In this document: in pieces, positions 10,901 to 20,019 of the stretch | How positions within the stretch are numbered: position 1 is the first letter of the stretch | Layout: each line of letters begins with the position of its first letter | Assembly: GCF_000986785.1 (NCBI RefSeq) | Contig: NZ_LAYY01000001.1 | Coordinates: 248,001 to 312,000, forward strand | Direction: 5' to 3' | DNA: 64,000 bases | Source of the DNA: Mesobacillus campisalis | GTDB lineage: Bacteria; Bacillota; Bacilli; Bacillales; Cytobacillaceae | Notes under the pieces: model-generated | Database searches by the model: none | Told to the model about the DNA's origin: nothing | The model's input: the letters and a program-made list of their open reading frames with translations, nothing else | Program-made: the position numbers and the translations under genes

Positions 10901-11333
10901 TGAAGGTAGCTGTTCCTACCCTTTGATTGTCATCGTTGAAATAATGAATCTCAAAACCAATGCTATGTGATTGGCTAACAACATTCACGAATGCTTTCGC
11001 GGTATATGACTCTCCCGCTGTAACCGAAACCTTTTCACTTGTTACCTGTAAATTACCACCTGGGTTATTGCTATTTGCATCTTTAAAATGTAAGCTTTTG
11101 GTCCCTGTATTTGCCCTCTCATTACTGATCGCAATACTTGTTAAGGGATTGTTAGTAACAAGACTCCACCCAGTAAGGACCTCCTCTTCAAATCCGCCAT
11201 TCACAACCTCTCCGGCTATGGCACTGGTGCCTACTGCTTGTGAATTTGATACGGAAAAAGGAGCAAGCAAACTAAAAACAAGAGTAAAACAGAAAAGAAG
11301 CACGAATCGTTTTTTCATTTTTTGATTCTTCAT
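7965..11333 (-). CDS. Large secreted beta-propeller protein with two CBM-like domains and a Pro/Gly-rich tail
   Basis: A 1122-residue exported protein; GGGAGG precedes the ATG and residues 1-35 are a signal peptide. Two tandem, mutually similar jelly-roll modules follow (about 40-195 and 205-365; both have VxNPGFEE/VNGGFEE and an FDDVxxxK/E end). Next come a propeller (about 370-1010) that shares [18 protein letters not shown] with its neighbours, a cadherin-like beta-sandwich (about 1015-1075) and a 47-residue tail of PGKPENPG-type repeats with two cysteines (1076-1122). Such tails usually cross or associate with the cell wall. No LPXTG is present. It is probably a surface glycan-binding or glycan-acting protein; the substrate is unknown. 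Confidence 0.8.
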   Translation of the reverse strand: MKNQKMKKRFVLLFCFTLVFSLLAPFSVSNSQAVGTSAIAGEVVNGGFEEEVLTGWSLVTNNPLTSIAISNERANTGTKSLHFKDANSNNPGGNLQVTSEKVSVTAGESYTAKAFVNVVSQSHSIGFEIHYFNDDNQRVGTATFINFGSALLGTDKWTEIQVPFQVPDGASRVELRFNSGHISITEAFFDDVTIEGNTIPEPPAEDIHHEVINPGFEEQVVDGKIPGWTSEFAGPGIKVSSDRTRTGVQSLHLHDTSDKEGVSVLSDKIAVVPGASYLLTVFSNVVSQTHSVVTEIRYFDKDNKKITDHRELNSNLPKNDWIDLKVFSVVPENAAYARLAFYSGGISFTEVYFDDVSFKKVTDDTQLDRKYAEPVNLGEMVHVQLGQAGAIQENSLGENEVYYHSNGHPGTFSVLDAETGKLKFSKVIENTEAVWAMTIGPDKNVYFAGTSDGKLYRYVPERKEVEYLGANPSAAWVWDIEATNDGKIYGATYPGAGVFEYDINTGQFKDFGSVIEQEYARGLAVDGDYIYVGIGTKKHLYKINRHTGEKEELIIEGQSGENGIIQDIWAVNGKLLVAVSTINMLVVDQETMKVEGSFEFSNMISEADPNQPHMIYYKKGTQLYNYNLNENKETLIEGLPLLPDTPRVKDMAWITLSTGKTVLAMVTQYGEYMLYHPETNELSFVMLDLAATAVAIQALESGPDGRLYMGGYQRGMSVYNPFTDQIDVNVSSFAQPEGIGFLNDTVYFGTYVGAIMYGYDPTQPVDLNSNPKLEYDIKDEQDRPFAITSGNNKLFVGTIPDYGVLGGALAIYDSETDEWSQQRNVVQDQSIISLAYHDGKLFGGTSVWGGLGINPKAEKAKIFVWDVEKGEKILEFTPEIPSIDKAPRMIGDLSIGPDGFLWGAVEGTIFKLNPETYEVVDSKLIRPSLYNSSKWFPYRLKWGPDGMLYTTLARSLIVIDPKTMDHKVLVEDFMNSMTVGVDGSIYYALGSELHKIPVSETDATLQSITIDGKGMEGFQHGKLNYTMDAVQTENIAAELSQPGAKVEIVHSTGKTVIITTGSDGISTLTYTITWLKQPCTPGRPENPGQPCKPNKPGKPENPGKPDSPGKPENPGRPQNPVK

Positions 11334-11537
11334 TATAGACCTCCCTAATTTAAATCTGACCTCACCAATGCTGGTCTCGTCCCTCTAACTTTCTCTTCAA
11401 TGCTAAAGATTCCTGCAATACGTACTGACGAGAATTAGACCATAAATAAGGAAACGCAAGTCCCTATCCTCTCCTTAAGTGCACCCATCCCCCGCTCACC
11501 CCATAAAATAGGTAAAAACCATCGGGAGGTCTTTTTT

Positions 11538-12632
11538 ATGGGGAATGGACAACAGCCGGAACAGCAGGATCGGACTTCGAGATCGAAATGGAACTTGTTC
11601 GAATTCATCGGCATCTTTTTGGTTGTTTCGTCTTTATTGCTGCTTTTATTCAATCCTGATTCACTTTCAAGCCTGTTCGACACAATCATAAAAGAAGTCA
11701 AACCCATCGTTGTAGACATTTTTCTGACTAGCGAAGTGGGAATAGCCATCATCATCAGTGTCATTGTTGGCCGGATTCTGGAACGGCTGGGATTTACGGA
11801 TGGCCTGATCCGAATTTTTGTGCCGGTTATGAAGTGGTTTAAAATCAACCCCTCTGTCATTATTCCATGTGTCTATAATATCCTCGGGGACATCAACGCT
11901 GCCGGGAAAATCGCCGGGCCGATCCTTGTCAAAGCGGGTGCCACCAAAGCCGAGCAAAAGATTGCCGTGGCAACGATGATTCAATCCCCACAGTCTTTTG
12001 CCACCTTTGTTCTGGGGCTAATTGCTTTGACAGCGTTCGGGATAAATGCCTTTCCACTTGTGATCATCTCCATCTTCTTGCCGATTGTCATTGTCCCCTT
12101 CCTTTTGTCCAAAACCATATACCGTGACACCAGGAAAGTGGAATTAAATGAACTGCCTCGATTTACGCCGCAGACCAAGTTTCTGCAGACCATTTTCGGT
12201 TCGGCCAAAGAAGGAGTCGAACTTCTGTTTCTCATCATTATACCGGCAGTGGCGGCCGTCTTCTTCTTTATTGGCGCATTAAAATTCCTTGGAGTTTGGC
12301 CTTTTGTAGAGTCGGGGCTGTCCTCCGTCTTAACCATTATGAGCATTGAGCCTTCCACGGGGATTGTTTCGATACTGGCAGCACCGACGCTTGCTGTTGC
12401 CCAACTGGCGGAACTGGCAGCCACCATCGATCCCCGCCTGATTGTCGGCTCCTTTGTACTGGCCAATTCAGGCCTTCCCCTGTCCGTCATTTTTGGCCAG
12501 GTACCTGTCACTTGGGCACAATCCTCAAGCCTAAGTGAGAGGGAAGTGTTACTAGCAGCCATTATCGGGATGGTTCTCCGGTTTGCGACCGCCCTGTTGC
12601 TCGGTTACTTCCTGACTCCGTTTTTGGTGTGA
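11538..12632 (+). CDS. Nucleoside-recognition (Gate) domain membrane protein
   Basis: A 364-residue membrane protein with GGGAGG seven bases before the ATG. The first 20 residues are polar (PEQQDRTSRSKW) and about eight hydrophobic helices follow. The segment ILGDINAAGKIAGPIL followed by ATMIQSPQSFATFVLGL is the conserved core of Gate-domain (PF07670) proteins, which include nucleoside transporter gates and the spore-maturation proteins SpmA and SpmB. The substrate cannot be read from sequence. It is followed after six bases by an amidohydrolase gene, which suggests that it moves the substrate or product of that enzyme. The 204-base gap upstream is shared with the divergent propeller gene. 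Confidence 0.75.
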   Translation: MGNGQQPEQQDRTSRSKWNLFEFIGIFLVVSSLLLLLFNPDSLSSLFDTIIKEVKPIVVDIFLTSEVGIAIIISVIVGRILERLGFTDGLIRIFVPVMKWFKINPSVIIPCVYNILGDINAAGKIAGPILVKAGATKAEQKIAVATMIQSPQSFATFVLGLIALTAFGINAFPLVIISIFLPIVIVPFLLSKTIYRDTRKVELNELPRFTPQTKFLQTIFGSAKEGVELLFLIIIPAVAAVFFFIGALKFLGVWPFVESGLSSVLTIMSIEPSTGIVSILAAPTLAVAQLAELAATIDPRLIVGSFVLANSGLPLSVIFGQVPVTWAQSSSLSEREVLLAAIIGMVLRFATALLLGYFLTPFLV

Positions 12633-12638
12633 TGCAGT

Positions 12639-13859
12639 ATGAACCGATCTTATTTGATACGCGGAAAAAAGATTGTGACTGTAAGCCCTGCGGGAACCAT
12701 TCACGACGGCGCGATGGCGATTTGTGATGGAAAGATTGTAGATGTCGGAAAGTGGAAGAACCTCAGGAAACGGTACCCTGACTTAACACTTCAGGATTGT
12801 TCTGATTATGCTATTACCCCTTCCCTTGTTGATTGTCATACACACCTATTGGAATTTGCTCCAAGCTCTCTGTATCCCATCACGCCGGAAACCCACTTCC
12901 TGGGAGGAAAAGCCATTCTTCTAGGCGCCTTATCCTCGGGTATCACGGCATTGGGAGAGCAGATATGCGGGCACCACCTTTGCGATTTCTCAATGGCAGA
13001 TTACAAAAATGCACTTCAAGACCTCCCTCTTGATGTCACTTTCGCGGCAACAAGCATTTCCATCGGTTTTAAACAAATGGCTCATTTCACTTCTATCACA
13101 CAGTCAAAACCTGTTTCCCAGAGCACACTATCGGATCAGGAACTGGTAAAGAAAATTGCAGAAACAAGCGAATTCCCAGGCGAAAACATTTTCATTAATG
13201 CGACACCTGCCAACTTCACTTCAGACCAAGTCCCAAATGCTGGAGAAATCATTTATACATCCGAAGAACTAAAGAAAATATCGGATATTTACCATCAGGC
13301 AGGAAAAAAGATGGGAGCCCATGTAGCTGGCGAGGAAGGAATCAGGATGGCATTGGAAGCGGGAATTGATGTTCTGCACCATGCGCATGGAATCACCAAG
13401 GAACTGATTGAAAGAGCTGCAGCTCAAGATGTTGCCATCGTTGCCACACCAATGGGCGGCACACACCTGGAACCAAACTCGCCTAAAAACATATTGACAC
13501 TAGTTCAAAAGAAGATCCCCGTTGCCATTGCTACAGACTCTTACCTGCCACCCTATCAGGGAGCATCCTGGCTCCCGTTCACCGACAATTCTCTACAGGG
13601 ACCTGATGTTTTGATGATTATTGCCCACCCGGCAATGAGACTCTTGGAAGAACATGGTTACGATGAAAATGCGATTCTCGCCTTGCTGACAGCCAACCCG
13701 GCCAAAATAATGGGAAAGGAAAGCAGGTACGGCAGTCTTGTTCCTGGCATGGAGGCGAACTTTCTGGTGGCAGAGGGAGTTCCAGGACTGGAAATCACGG
13801 AGGCGGATCAGATTAAGGAAGTGTATTTTAGAGGGGTGAAGGTGATACAGCGCCTATAA
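12639..13859 (+). CDS. Imidazolonepropionase-like amidohydrolase
   Basis: A 406-residue metal-dependent hydrolase of the amidohydrolase superfamily. The first metal site is DCHTHLLEFAP (HxH). Later ligands appear in GAHVAGEEG, LHHAHGI and the catalytic aspartate motif ATDSYLPPY. The C-terminal beta-sandwich begins near NPAKIMGKESRYGSLVPG, typical of the hutI-like group that opens cyclic amides or deaminates heterocycles. Its start is seven bases after the Gate gene stop with no strong binding site of its own, so it is probably translationally coupled. The exact substrate is unknown. The pair looks like a small import-and-hydrolyse module. Confidence 0.75.
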   Translation: MNRSYLIRGKKIVTVSPAGTIHDGAMAICDGKIVDVGKWKNLRKRYPDLTLQDCSDYAITPSLVDCHTHLLEFAPSSLYPITPETHFLGGKAILLGALSSGITALGEQICGHHLCDFSMADYKNALQDLPLDVTFAATSISIGFKQMAHFTSITQSKPVSQSTLSDQELVKKIAETSEFPGENIFINATPANFTSDQVPNAGEIIYTSEELKKISDIYHQAGKKMGAHVAGEEGIRMALEAGIDVLHHAHGITKELIERAAAQDVAIVATPMGGTHLEPNSPKNILTLVQKKIPVAIATDSYLPPYQGASWLPFTDNSLQGPDVLMIIAHPAMRLLEEHGYDENAILALLTANPAKIMGKESRYGSLVPGMEANFLVAEGVPGLEITEADQIKEVYFRGVKVIQRL

Positions 13860-13882
13860 GGGGGTTCAGTAAAAAAAATGAA

Positions 13883-13947
13883 AGTACCTGCTCCCACCTG
13901 AATTTTTACAGATAATTATAATCGACATCTTTCAGGTGACAGGCGCT
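13883..13947 (-). repeat. Dispersed hairpin repeat, copy 1 (AGTACCTG...CAGGCGCT)
   Basis: Arms AGTACCTGCTCCCACCTGA and TTCAGGTGACAGGCGCT pair with a few mismatches around a loop of about 28 bases. The same arm sequences recur at 38912-38952, 40316-40380 and 43763-43819. On the minus strand it is followed by TTTCATTTTTTTT, so it could back up the terminator of the threonine synthase gene. Confidence 0.65.
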
Positions 13948-13968
13948 CTCTTTGATGTATTCATCACA

Positions 13969-14002
13969 AAAAAACCGGGAATGCACAAAGCATTCCCGGC
14001 CT
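13969..14002 (-). terminator. Intrinsic terminator after thrC
   Basis: A perfect CCGGGAATGC inverted repeat with a 6-base loop is followed on the minus strand by TTTTTTTGTG. It lies 15 bases after the threonine synthase stop codon. Confidence 0.85.
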
Positions 14003-14016
14003 TATCATGATGTGAC

Positions 14017-15426
14017 TTAAATAGATTGACTTACAGAGCTAAAATGTTCCTTTAGCTTCTGTGAAATTTCGTCATTGTTCGCCTCAACTACTTCCAGATA
14101 TTGTGGTTTATCAAACAATTCCTTAATCTGTTCAGGGTATGTCTGCTCGATGCCGCAAAGAGCAATGGATTCATTAAATTTTGCCGGATGGGCCGTTGAG
14201 AGCGTCACACAAACCTCATCAGCCTCATTACAATGTTCGAACGCGGCAACTCCGCATGATGTATGTGGATCAAGTAAATAATCATTTTCATCATAATACT
14301 TCTTAATGGTTTGCAGGCATTTTTCTCCTGCTACTCCATATGCTGCAAAATCCTCGTTCACCTGACGAAGCTGCTCCTCATTGACGATGATTTTCCCTTC
14401 AGATTTAAATTGATTCATTAAATCAGAAACGGCTTTCGAATCTTCGCCGAGTAAGTAGTATAGATAGCGCTCGAAATTGCTCGCAACCTGAATATCCATC
14501 GAAGGACTGTAGGTGCTGTGGAACTCACCTGGCTCGTAAATTCCCTCTTTAATAAATCGTTCCAGAATATTATTCTCATTAGTCGCTACAATCAGTTTCC
14601 CAACTGGAAGGCCCATCTTTTTAGCTAAAAAGCCAGCAAAGATGTCCCCGAAATTTCCGGTCGGCACACTAAAGTTCACCGTTTTTGCCCCTGTTTCCCC
14701 CGCCACTTGAAAATACGCATAAAAGTAATACACCGTTTGAGCTAAAATACGGGCAAAGTTAATCGAATTGATCGCCCGAAGATGATATTTATTTTTAAAT
14801 TCCAAATCGGCGAAGATTTCCTTGATGATTCTCTGACCATCATCAAACGTTCCTTTAATCGCTAAATTTAAAACGGTCTCGTCATTCACTGTCGTCATTT
14901 GCAGCTCTTGTACCTTGCTAACTTTTCCATGCGGATGCAAAATACAAATGCGTATTCCTTCTTTTCCCCTGACACCCTCAATCGCTGATGCACCTGTATC
15001 TCCTGAAGTCGCACCAAGAATATTGATGGTTTCCCCTGTCTTCTTTGCGATATAAGAGTATAAGTTGCCTAAAAATTGCAGGGCGACATCCTTAAAAGCA
15101 AAGGTTGGACCATGAAAAAGCTCTAATACATACATATAATCCTTTACCTTCTTGACAGGAGTGACCTCTTGGTGGCGGAAGGTTGCATAGCTTTTTTGGA
15201 TTAATTCCTTCAAATCCTTCTCAGGAATTTCACCATCTACATAATAAGAAATTATTTCGAATGCCAATTCCTGATAGGTCAGCTTCGACAACGACTGCAG
15301 CTTTTCCTCGGAAATTTGCGGGATTTTTTCGGGGACCAATAGTCCCCCGTCATTTGCCAGCCCCATCATGACCGAATCAATAAAGCCGATTTGTTTTGTA
15401 TTTCCACGAGTGCTAATGTACTTCAT
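14017..15426 (-). CDS. thrC: Threonine synthase, long form
   Basis: A 469-residue PLP enzyme converting O-phosphohomoserine to threonine. The N-terminus (MKYISTRGN) and the early motif LANDGGLLVPE are those of the long E. coli/yeast-type threonine synthases. The PLP lysine lies in GPTFAFKDVALQF and the phosphate-binding loop in GATSGDTGASAIEG. I place the start at 15426 because TGGAGG lies seven bases before it; an ATG four codons upstream overlaps that site. The textbook Bacillus enzyme is about 350 residues and sits in hom-thrC-thrB, whereas this gene stands alone with its own terminator. No T-box leader is visible in the 130 bases upstream. Confidence 0.92.
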   Translation of the reverse strand: MKYISTRGNTKQIGFIDSVMMGLANDGGLLVPEKIPQISEEKLQSLSKLTYQELAFEIISYYVDGEIPEKDLKELIQKSYATFRHQEVTPVKKVKDYMYVLELFHGPTFAFKDVALQFLGNLYSYIAKKTGETINILGATSGDTGASAIEGVRGKEGIRICILHPHGKVSKVQELQMTTVNDETVLNLAIKGTFDDGQRIIKEIFADLEFKNKYHLRAINSINFARILAQTVYYFYAYFQVAGETGAKTVNFSVPTGNFGDIFAGFLAKKMGLPVGKLIVATNENNILERFIKEGIYEPGEFHSTYSPSMDIQVASNFERYLYYLLGEDSKAVSDLMNQFKSEGKIIVNEEQLRQVNEDFAAYGVAGEKCLQTIKKYYDENDYLLDPHTSCGVAAFEHCNEADEVCVTLSTAHPAKFNESIALCGIEQTYPEQIKELFDKPQYLEVVEANNDEISQKLKEHFSSVSQSI

Positions 15427-15573
15427 CGTATCCTCCATATATAAATAAATATAGTATTCTTACAAATTATTATTCTAACTATAATCCAGGATTGTACAGA
15501 TGAAAAGAGCAAATTATATAAAAATTCCTTAATGATCAGTCCTTTATCATTGCCAATCCCTTCCACCCAGTAA

Positions 15574-15604
15574 AAAACCTCGCATCATGACAATGCGAGG
15601 TTTT
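15574..15604 (-). terminator. Terminator at the end of the TRAP/beta-oxidation operon
   Basis: AAAACCTCGCAT pairs with ATGCGAGGTTTT around a 7-base loop, with TTTTTTACTGG following on the minus strand. It lies just after the thiolase stop codon and closes the operon. Confidence 0.88.
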
Positions 15605-15620
15605 ATAACTTTTTGCCTTA

Positions 15621-16799
15621 TTAGTTCATATTTTCAATAATCACTGAAATACCTTGGCCACCGCCGATGCATAAGCTTGCCAGGCCAAATTGCTTGTTAC
15701 TTCTTTGCAGTTCATATGCGAGTGTAAGCAATAGTCTTGCTCCGCTGGCCCCAACCGGGTGTCCGAGAGCAATGGCCCCTCCATTCACATTAAGCTTTTC
15801 AAGTTCGATTCCCAGTTCTTTTCTTACCGAGAGCACTTGAACCGCAAAGGCTTCATTCACTTCAATGATATCAATGTCTTCCATTTGTAAATTCGCTCTT
15901 TCCAATGCCTGCTTCGTTGCCGGAACAGGTCCAATTCCCATGTATTTAGGATCGACACCCGCGATACCCCAGGACACGATTCTGGCTAAAGGCTTTATGT
16001 CGTGCTTGGCAATAAGCTGGTCGTCTCCTAATACCACCGCTGCTGCCCCGTCATTTATCCCGCTTGCTGTCGCAGCCGTAACACTTCCATCTTTTTTAAA
16101 TGCTGGCCGCAGCTTCCTGAGTTTTTCTATATTTGTGTTTGGTTTTGGGTGTTCATCTTCCTCAAGAAGCACTTCTCCCTTTTCGTCTAAAACCGGGGTG
16201 ATTTCCTTGGCTAGAATACCTTTCTCCTTGGCTTGGGCTGCTCTGCTTTGGCTGAGTAAGGCATACTCCTCTTGTTCACTACGGCCGATTTGGTACTTCT
16301 CCCCTAAATTTTCGGCAGTCATCCCCATACCCAGGCCGCAGTATTGGTCCACCAATGTGGCCGACAGTACATCTTCGAAGTGTGGAACACCCATTTTGAA
16401 CGTTTTAAAGCGAAGGTCCCTGACTACATGCGGACTCATCGACATGTTTTCTGCACCGCCGGCCACAGCCCCGCTAGCCTCGTTTAATGAGATGGCTTGG
16501 ACTGCACTGACAACCGCCTGGAGGCCGGATCCACAGAGCCTGTTTACCGTCAAGGCAGGCGTCGCTTCCGGAATGCCAGATTTTAACGAGACATGGCGTG
16601 CCAAATAGGGAGAGTTTGCACTTGAATGAATGACATTCCCGAAAAATGTCTGGTCAATTTCCGATGCAGGAACTTTACTTCTCCTTAAAGCTTCTGTTGT
16701 TGCAATTGCCCCTAGTTGAGTGACATCCGTACCTCTCAGGCTGCCGCCGAATGCCCCAAATGGTGTCCTTGCTCCCTCAATTACGTATACATTTTTCAT
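15621..16799 (-). CDS. Acetyl-CoA acyltransferase (thiolase)
   Basis: A 392-residue thiolase for the last step of beta-oxidation: CoA-dependent cleavage of a 3-ketoacyl-CoA, or the reverse condensation. The acylated cysteine is in NRLCGSGLQAV, the catalytic histidine in GGAIALGHPVGASGAR and the second cysteine in SLCIGGGQG. The start is the ATG at 16799, seven bases after AGGAGG; the frame stays open upstream but without a better site. It is the last gene of the nine-gene sigma-54 unit, directly after the TRAP transporter genes. The chain-length preference cannot be told from sequence. Confidence 0.9.
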   Translation of the reverse strand: MKNVYVIEGARTPFGAFGGSLRGTDVTQLGAIATTEALRRSKVPASEIDQTFFGNVIHSSANSPYLARHVSLKSGIPEATPALTVNRLCGSGLQAVVSAVQAISLNEASGAVAGGAENMSMSPHVVRDLRFKTFKMGVPHFEDVLSATLVDQYCGLGMGMTAENLGEKYQIGRSEQEEYALLSQSRAAQAKEKGILAKEITPVLDEKGEVLLEEDEHPKPNTNIEKLRKLRPAFKKDGSVTAATASGINDGAAAVVLGDDQLIAKHDIKPLARIVSWGIAGVDPKYMGIGPVPATKQALERANLQMEDIDIIEVNEAFAVQVLSVRKELGIELEKLNVNGGAIALGHPVGASGARLLLTLAYELQRSNKQFGLASLCIGGGQGISVIIENMN

Positions 16800-16859
16800 T
16801 TTCTTCCTCCTATGTTCTATCATTGATACAATCGTTCCACTTGGTGTATGTTTGATAAA

Positions 16860-17372
16860 TCAATTCTTTACACTTAAGGTCGGGGTGTCAGTACGGAAGT
16901 TTTTCAGAATCAGGAACAGGATTTCAATCGATAATAATAAAAACCCTAATGGTACAAAGTAAAGAATAGGATAATACGTGATAATCGTCCCTTTCATACT
17001 AAATCCGAGACTTTCCTGGGTGCCAATTAATGCATATTGAAATCCATAGAATGTAAGCATTAGAAACAAGATGAACTCAAAAATCAGAAGGGCAAGAAAA
17101 ATATTCCGGCGAAATTTATTTTTGAGTTTTACGACCATCATTTCGACTCTCGGCATGATGCCCGAACCATACGCATAGGCCAGACCCGGGAAAAAAGCCA
17201 GCGGCATTAGGAAATATTGTGTGATTTCATAACTGCCTAGCAAACTGGCATTTACCAGATTCCGAAGGGCAACATCCCCAACAATCAACAGCATCATGAT
17301 GAAAATGGTGCTGCCGCTCAGGATTAACCCGCCTATTTTAACCTTTTCGAAAACATTATAGGCCCTGCTCAA
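16860..17372 (-). CDS. TRAP transporter small permease (DctQ family)
   Basis: About 170 residues with four hydrophobic helices, the standard size and topology of the small membrane subunit of tripartite ATP-independent periplasmic-type transporters. A helix segment with EITQYFLMPLAFFPGLAYAY carries the family's conserved acidic residue. I prefer the TTG at 17372, seven bases after GAGGGGGG; the TTG two codons earlier is too close to that site. The gene order here is P, then M, then Q, with the small subunit last. It pairs with the large permease 44 bases upstream. Confidence 0.85.
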   Translation of the reverse strand: MSRAYNVFEKVKIGGLILSGSTIFIMMLLIVGDVALRNLVNASLLGSYEITQYFLMPLAFFPGLAYAYGSGIMPRVEMMVVKLKNKFRRNIFLALLIFEFILFLMLTFYGFQYALIGTQESLGFSMKGTIITYYPILYFVPLGFLLLSIEILFLILKNFRTDTPTLSVKN

Positions 17373-17416
17373 GTGCAATCCCCCCTCATTATTAAAAGTG
17401 TAATCTTTTCACCTTT

Positions 17417-18748
17417 TTACATTAAACCAGGGAGCCAGGTTACAAGACTAGGAAATAAAATAAGCAATCCGCATACTACCACTGCCAGTACAACGGCCAT
17501 AATCATTGATTGTCGGAACAGCCTTTCAATCGGTATCCCTGTGACACCGGAAACAGCGAAAACACTAAGCCCAACAGGCGGAGTCAGAAGACCGATTGTA
17601 CATATAACCGAAACCAGAATACCAAACCACAATAGATCCACATTCATTTCCTGAACGATTGGCAGCAGGACAGGTGTTGCCATAATAATGACCGCTCCCC
17701 CTTCAACGAACATGAAGAGGATAAAATAAATGACAGCTAGCAAAACCAGCACTAACACCGGGTATTCAATGAGCGGTCCTAATGCATTTATTAACTCCTT
17801 TGGCAGTTGGGAGACAGTAATGAAGCGGCCGAAGATTTGTGCCGTAATCATGATCAGCAGCACCATTACGGTTATTTTAACGGTTTCAGCAAACGATTCA
17901 ACATAGAAAGCCTTGTTTACCTTCCCTAAGAAAAGTGCCGTCAGAAAACCGATGAACGCACCCACCGCGCCAGCTTCCGTTGGTGTAAATACTCCTGAAT
18001 AAATACCCCCAAAAATGACCAGTACCATAACCAAACCGATCGCAAGGACAAATAGCGAACGAGATAAGGTTAAAGAGGGCTCTTCTTCTTTCTCCCGCTC
18101 TTCTAAAACATCCTCTGCCAAGCCAGCAGCAATTTGGTTGCTGCTGCGATAATGCATAACCAGCATAACTCCAATAATTACAAGGGTCATCAGGATCCCT
18201 GGCACGATGGCCGCAATGAACAGTGTTCCTATTGGTGTTTCTGTTACCACTCCATATAAAATCAAGATGATGCTTGGCGGAATGATGCCTGACAATGACC
18301 CTGCCGCAGCAATGGTAGCCCCGGCAATATCATCCCGAAAGCCGCGTTTCTTTAATTCAGGGACCGCCACTTGGCCCAAAGCAGCTGAAGAGCCGGAGGT
18401 CGAACCCGATACCGCTCCCAGAAAGGCACCGATAATAACGGTTAACACACCCAGCAGACTTGATTTCCCCCTGGACAGAATAAATACAATCGAATACATG
18501 TCCCGTACAATCCCCGATTTAACGACAAACTGGGCCATTAAAACAAACAAGGGAATGGTTGTTAAAGTATAGCTTGCAACCTGTTTATACGGGTTGCTTT
18601 GTAAAAAAGAAGTGATATAGGCTGGACCTTCCAGCAAGATAATGCCAATGATCCCGATACTGAGCAGCACGGAGTGGATGTGTAAGCCTAATAATAAAAA
18701 CAGCCCGAATAGGAAAAGCATTAAAAGATAAAATATTTCAATCGGCAT
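17417..18748 (-). CDS. TRAP transporter large permease (DctM family)
   Basis: A 443-residue polytopic membrane protein, the sodium-coupled transport subunit of a TRAP system. Family signatures include the GSTSGSSAALGQVAVPEL re-entrant loop, GIIPPSIILILYG, SGVFTPTEAGAVGAFIG and, in the second half, LTPPVGLSVFAVSGVTG. The start is set at the ATG 18748, after GAAGGGAG; an upstream in-frame extension (SSSLPSRSFEG) is polar and lacks a binding site. It lies inside a beta-oxidation operon, so the imported acid is likely to be the compound activated by the adjacent CoA ligase. Confidence 0.9.
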   Translation of the reverse strand: MPIEIFYLLMLFLFGLFLLLGLHIHSVLLSIGIIGIILLEGPAYITSFLQSNPYKQVASYTLTTIPLFVLMAQFVVKSGIVRDMYSIVFILSRGKSSLLGVLTVIIGAFLGAVSGSTSGSSAALGQVAVPELKKRGFRDDIAGATIAAAGSLSGIIPPSIILILYGVVTETPIGTLFIAAIVPGILMTLVIIGVMLVMHYRSSNQIAAGLAEDVLEEREKEEEPSLTLSRSLFVLAIGLVMVLVIFGGIYSGVFTPTEAGAVGAFIGFLTALFLGKVNKAFYVESFAETVKITVMVLLIMITAQIFGRFITVSQLPKELINALGPLIEYPVLVLVLLAVIYFILFMFVEGGAVIIMATPVLLPIVQEMNVDLLWFGILVSVICTIGLLTPPVGLSVFAVSGVTGIPIERLFRQSMIMAVVLAVVVCGLLILFPSLVTWLPGLM

Positions 18749-18816
18749 CTTAACACTCCCTTCAAATGAACGGGAAGGTAAGGAGGAGGATGCCTCCCCT
18801 TTCCTTCTCACCAGAT

Positions 18817-19953
18817 TTACTCTAATTCCATGATGGCTTCAGGCACCGTACCGCCTTGTTCGACAATTAAATCTCTCCACAGCTTTGCCATTTCTTTGCC
18901 TGGCTGCCCGTTCTTCTCCGTTTGATCGATCCATTGGAACCAGGTATCCTCTACCCCTTTTACAAGAAGCTCCTTTGCTTCCGGTTCAAGCGCGTCGATC
19001 GTTTCAAATACGGCTCCTTTGTCTTTGGCGTAGGCGCGGTTTTCATCGGAACGATCCATCCAAAGCTGGGCCCCTTCCAAAACTTGCTCGTAAGATGTCT
19101 CCTCCATGATTTGCTGTATATCTTTTGGCAGGCTATTCCACTTCTCTTCTGTCATCGCCCACATCCCGGTATAGTGGCCAAGATTGATTCCTTCAAGTGT
19201 ATAATTAAAGACATCTTGCATTCCGTACCCGGTCCAGTCAGCGATACTAAAGAAACTTCCGTTAAATGCCCCGCGGTTAATCGCATCAAACATATCGGCA
19301 GATGGCATGGAAATCGTATTGATTCCTACATTTTTCGCAAAAATTTCATGTACCCGGGAAGGGGAGCGAAGCGATACTTGCTTAAAATCACTCACACTTT
19401 CAAAAGGATAATCTTTGGTGGAAATAACATATTGTTCAGTCGTTGGGGTCGCAAATACTTTTAATCCTTTAGATTGGTATTCCAATTGATTGAATGACTT
19501 CCCGTCTGCCAGCTCGGTGTCACTTTTGACAAGTTCTGCATAAGCTTTCGTGGCCAGCATGGTGTCGGAATGCAGCAGTGGCAGCATCGTTACTTCACTT
19601 AATGGAAAACGCTGCGGATCATAAAGCGGCCATAGCGGTGCCGCGATATCAATCGTCCCATTTTTTAAGGCTTGCAGCTCTTCATTGACCGGAATAAGTT
19701 CCTGGTTTGCATAATGTTCAAACTTTACCCGGCCATTTGTCTTTTCTTCCACTTTCTCCATCCACGGCTTGAAATAGCCTGCCCACCAGCCATTTTGTGT
19801 ACTCAATGCGGACGAAAGCTTCAAGACTATTGTCTCTTCACTGTTTTGATCGGTACTTCCCGACGCAGTCCCGCTGCTGCCAGGCTGCTGGACACAGCCA
19901 GAAATTAAAATGACCATCATGATCAACGAAAGGAACGTCTTCCACTTTTTCAC
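18817..19953 (-). CDS. TRAP transporter substrate-binding lipoprotein (DctP family)
   Basis: A 378-residue extracytoplasmic solute receptor. The N-terminus is a lipoprotein signal (basic KKWK, hydrophobic core, lipobox LISGC), so it is tethered to the outer face of the membrane. The mature part has the DctP-like pattern LKLSSALSTQNGWW and conserved QVSLRSPSRVHEIF, whose arginine would normally clamp a carboxylate. I choose the GTG at 19953, eight bases after GGGAG; the GTG three codons earlier overlaps that site. The ligand is probably a carboxylate, inferred from the family arginine and the downstream acyl-CoA pathway. Confidence 0.88.
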   Translation of the reverse strand: MKKWKTFLSLIMMVILISGCVQQPGSSGTASGSTDQNSEETIVLKLSSALSTQNGWWAGYFKPWMEKVEEKTNGRVKFEHYANQELIPVNEELQALKNGTIDIAAPLWPLYDPQRFPLSEVTMLPLLHSDTMLATKAYAELVKSDTELADGKSFNQLEYQSKGLKVFATPTTEQYVISTKDYPFESVSDFKQVSLRSPSRVHEIFAKNVGINTISMPSADMFDAINRGAFNGSFFSIADWTGYGMQDVFNYTLEGINLGHYTGMWAMTEEKWNSLPKDIQQIMEETSYEQVLEGAQLWMDRSDENRAYAKDKGAVFETIDALEPEAKELLVKGVEDTWFQWIDQTEKNGQPGKEMAKLWRDLIVEQGGTVPEAIMELE

Positions 19954-20019
19954 ATTCTTCACTCCCAGTTCATTTTTATTGATTCCTATTCATTAAGTGC
20001 TCTAATAGATAAAACGCTT

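Noticed and set aside
11981-12562. 193-codon minus-strand frame across the Gate-domain gene
   Set aside because: Antisense to a clear membrane-protein gene; composition (many Ser/Thr/Arg) is typical of a shadow frame.
15427-15573. T-box or other leader for threonine synthase
   Set aside because: No AGGGTGGNACCGCG-like box or specifier structure is visible, and the interval is short.
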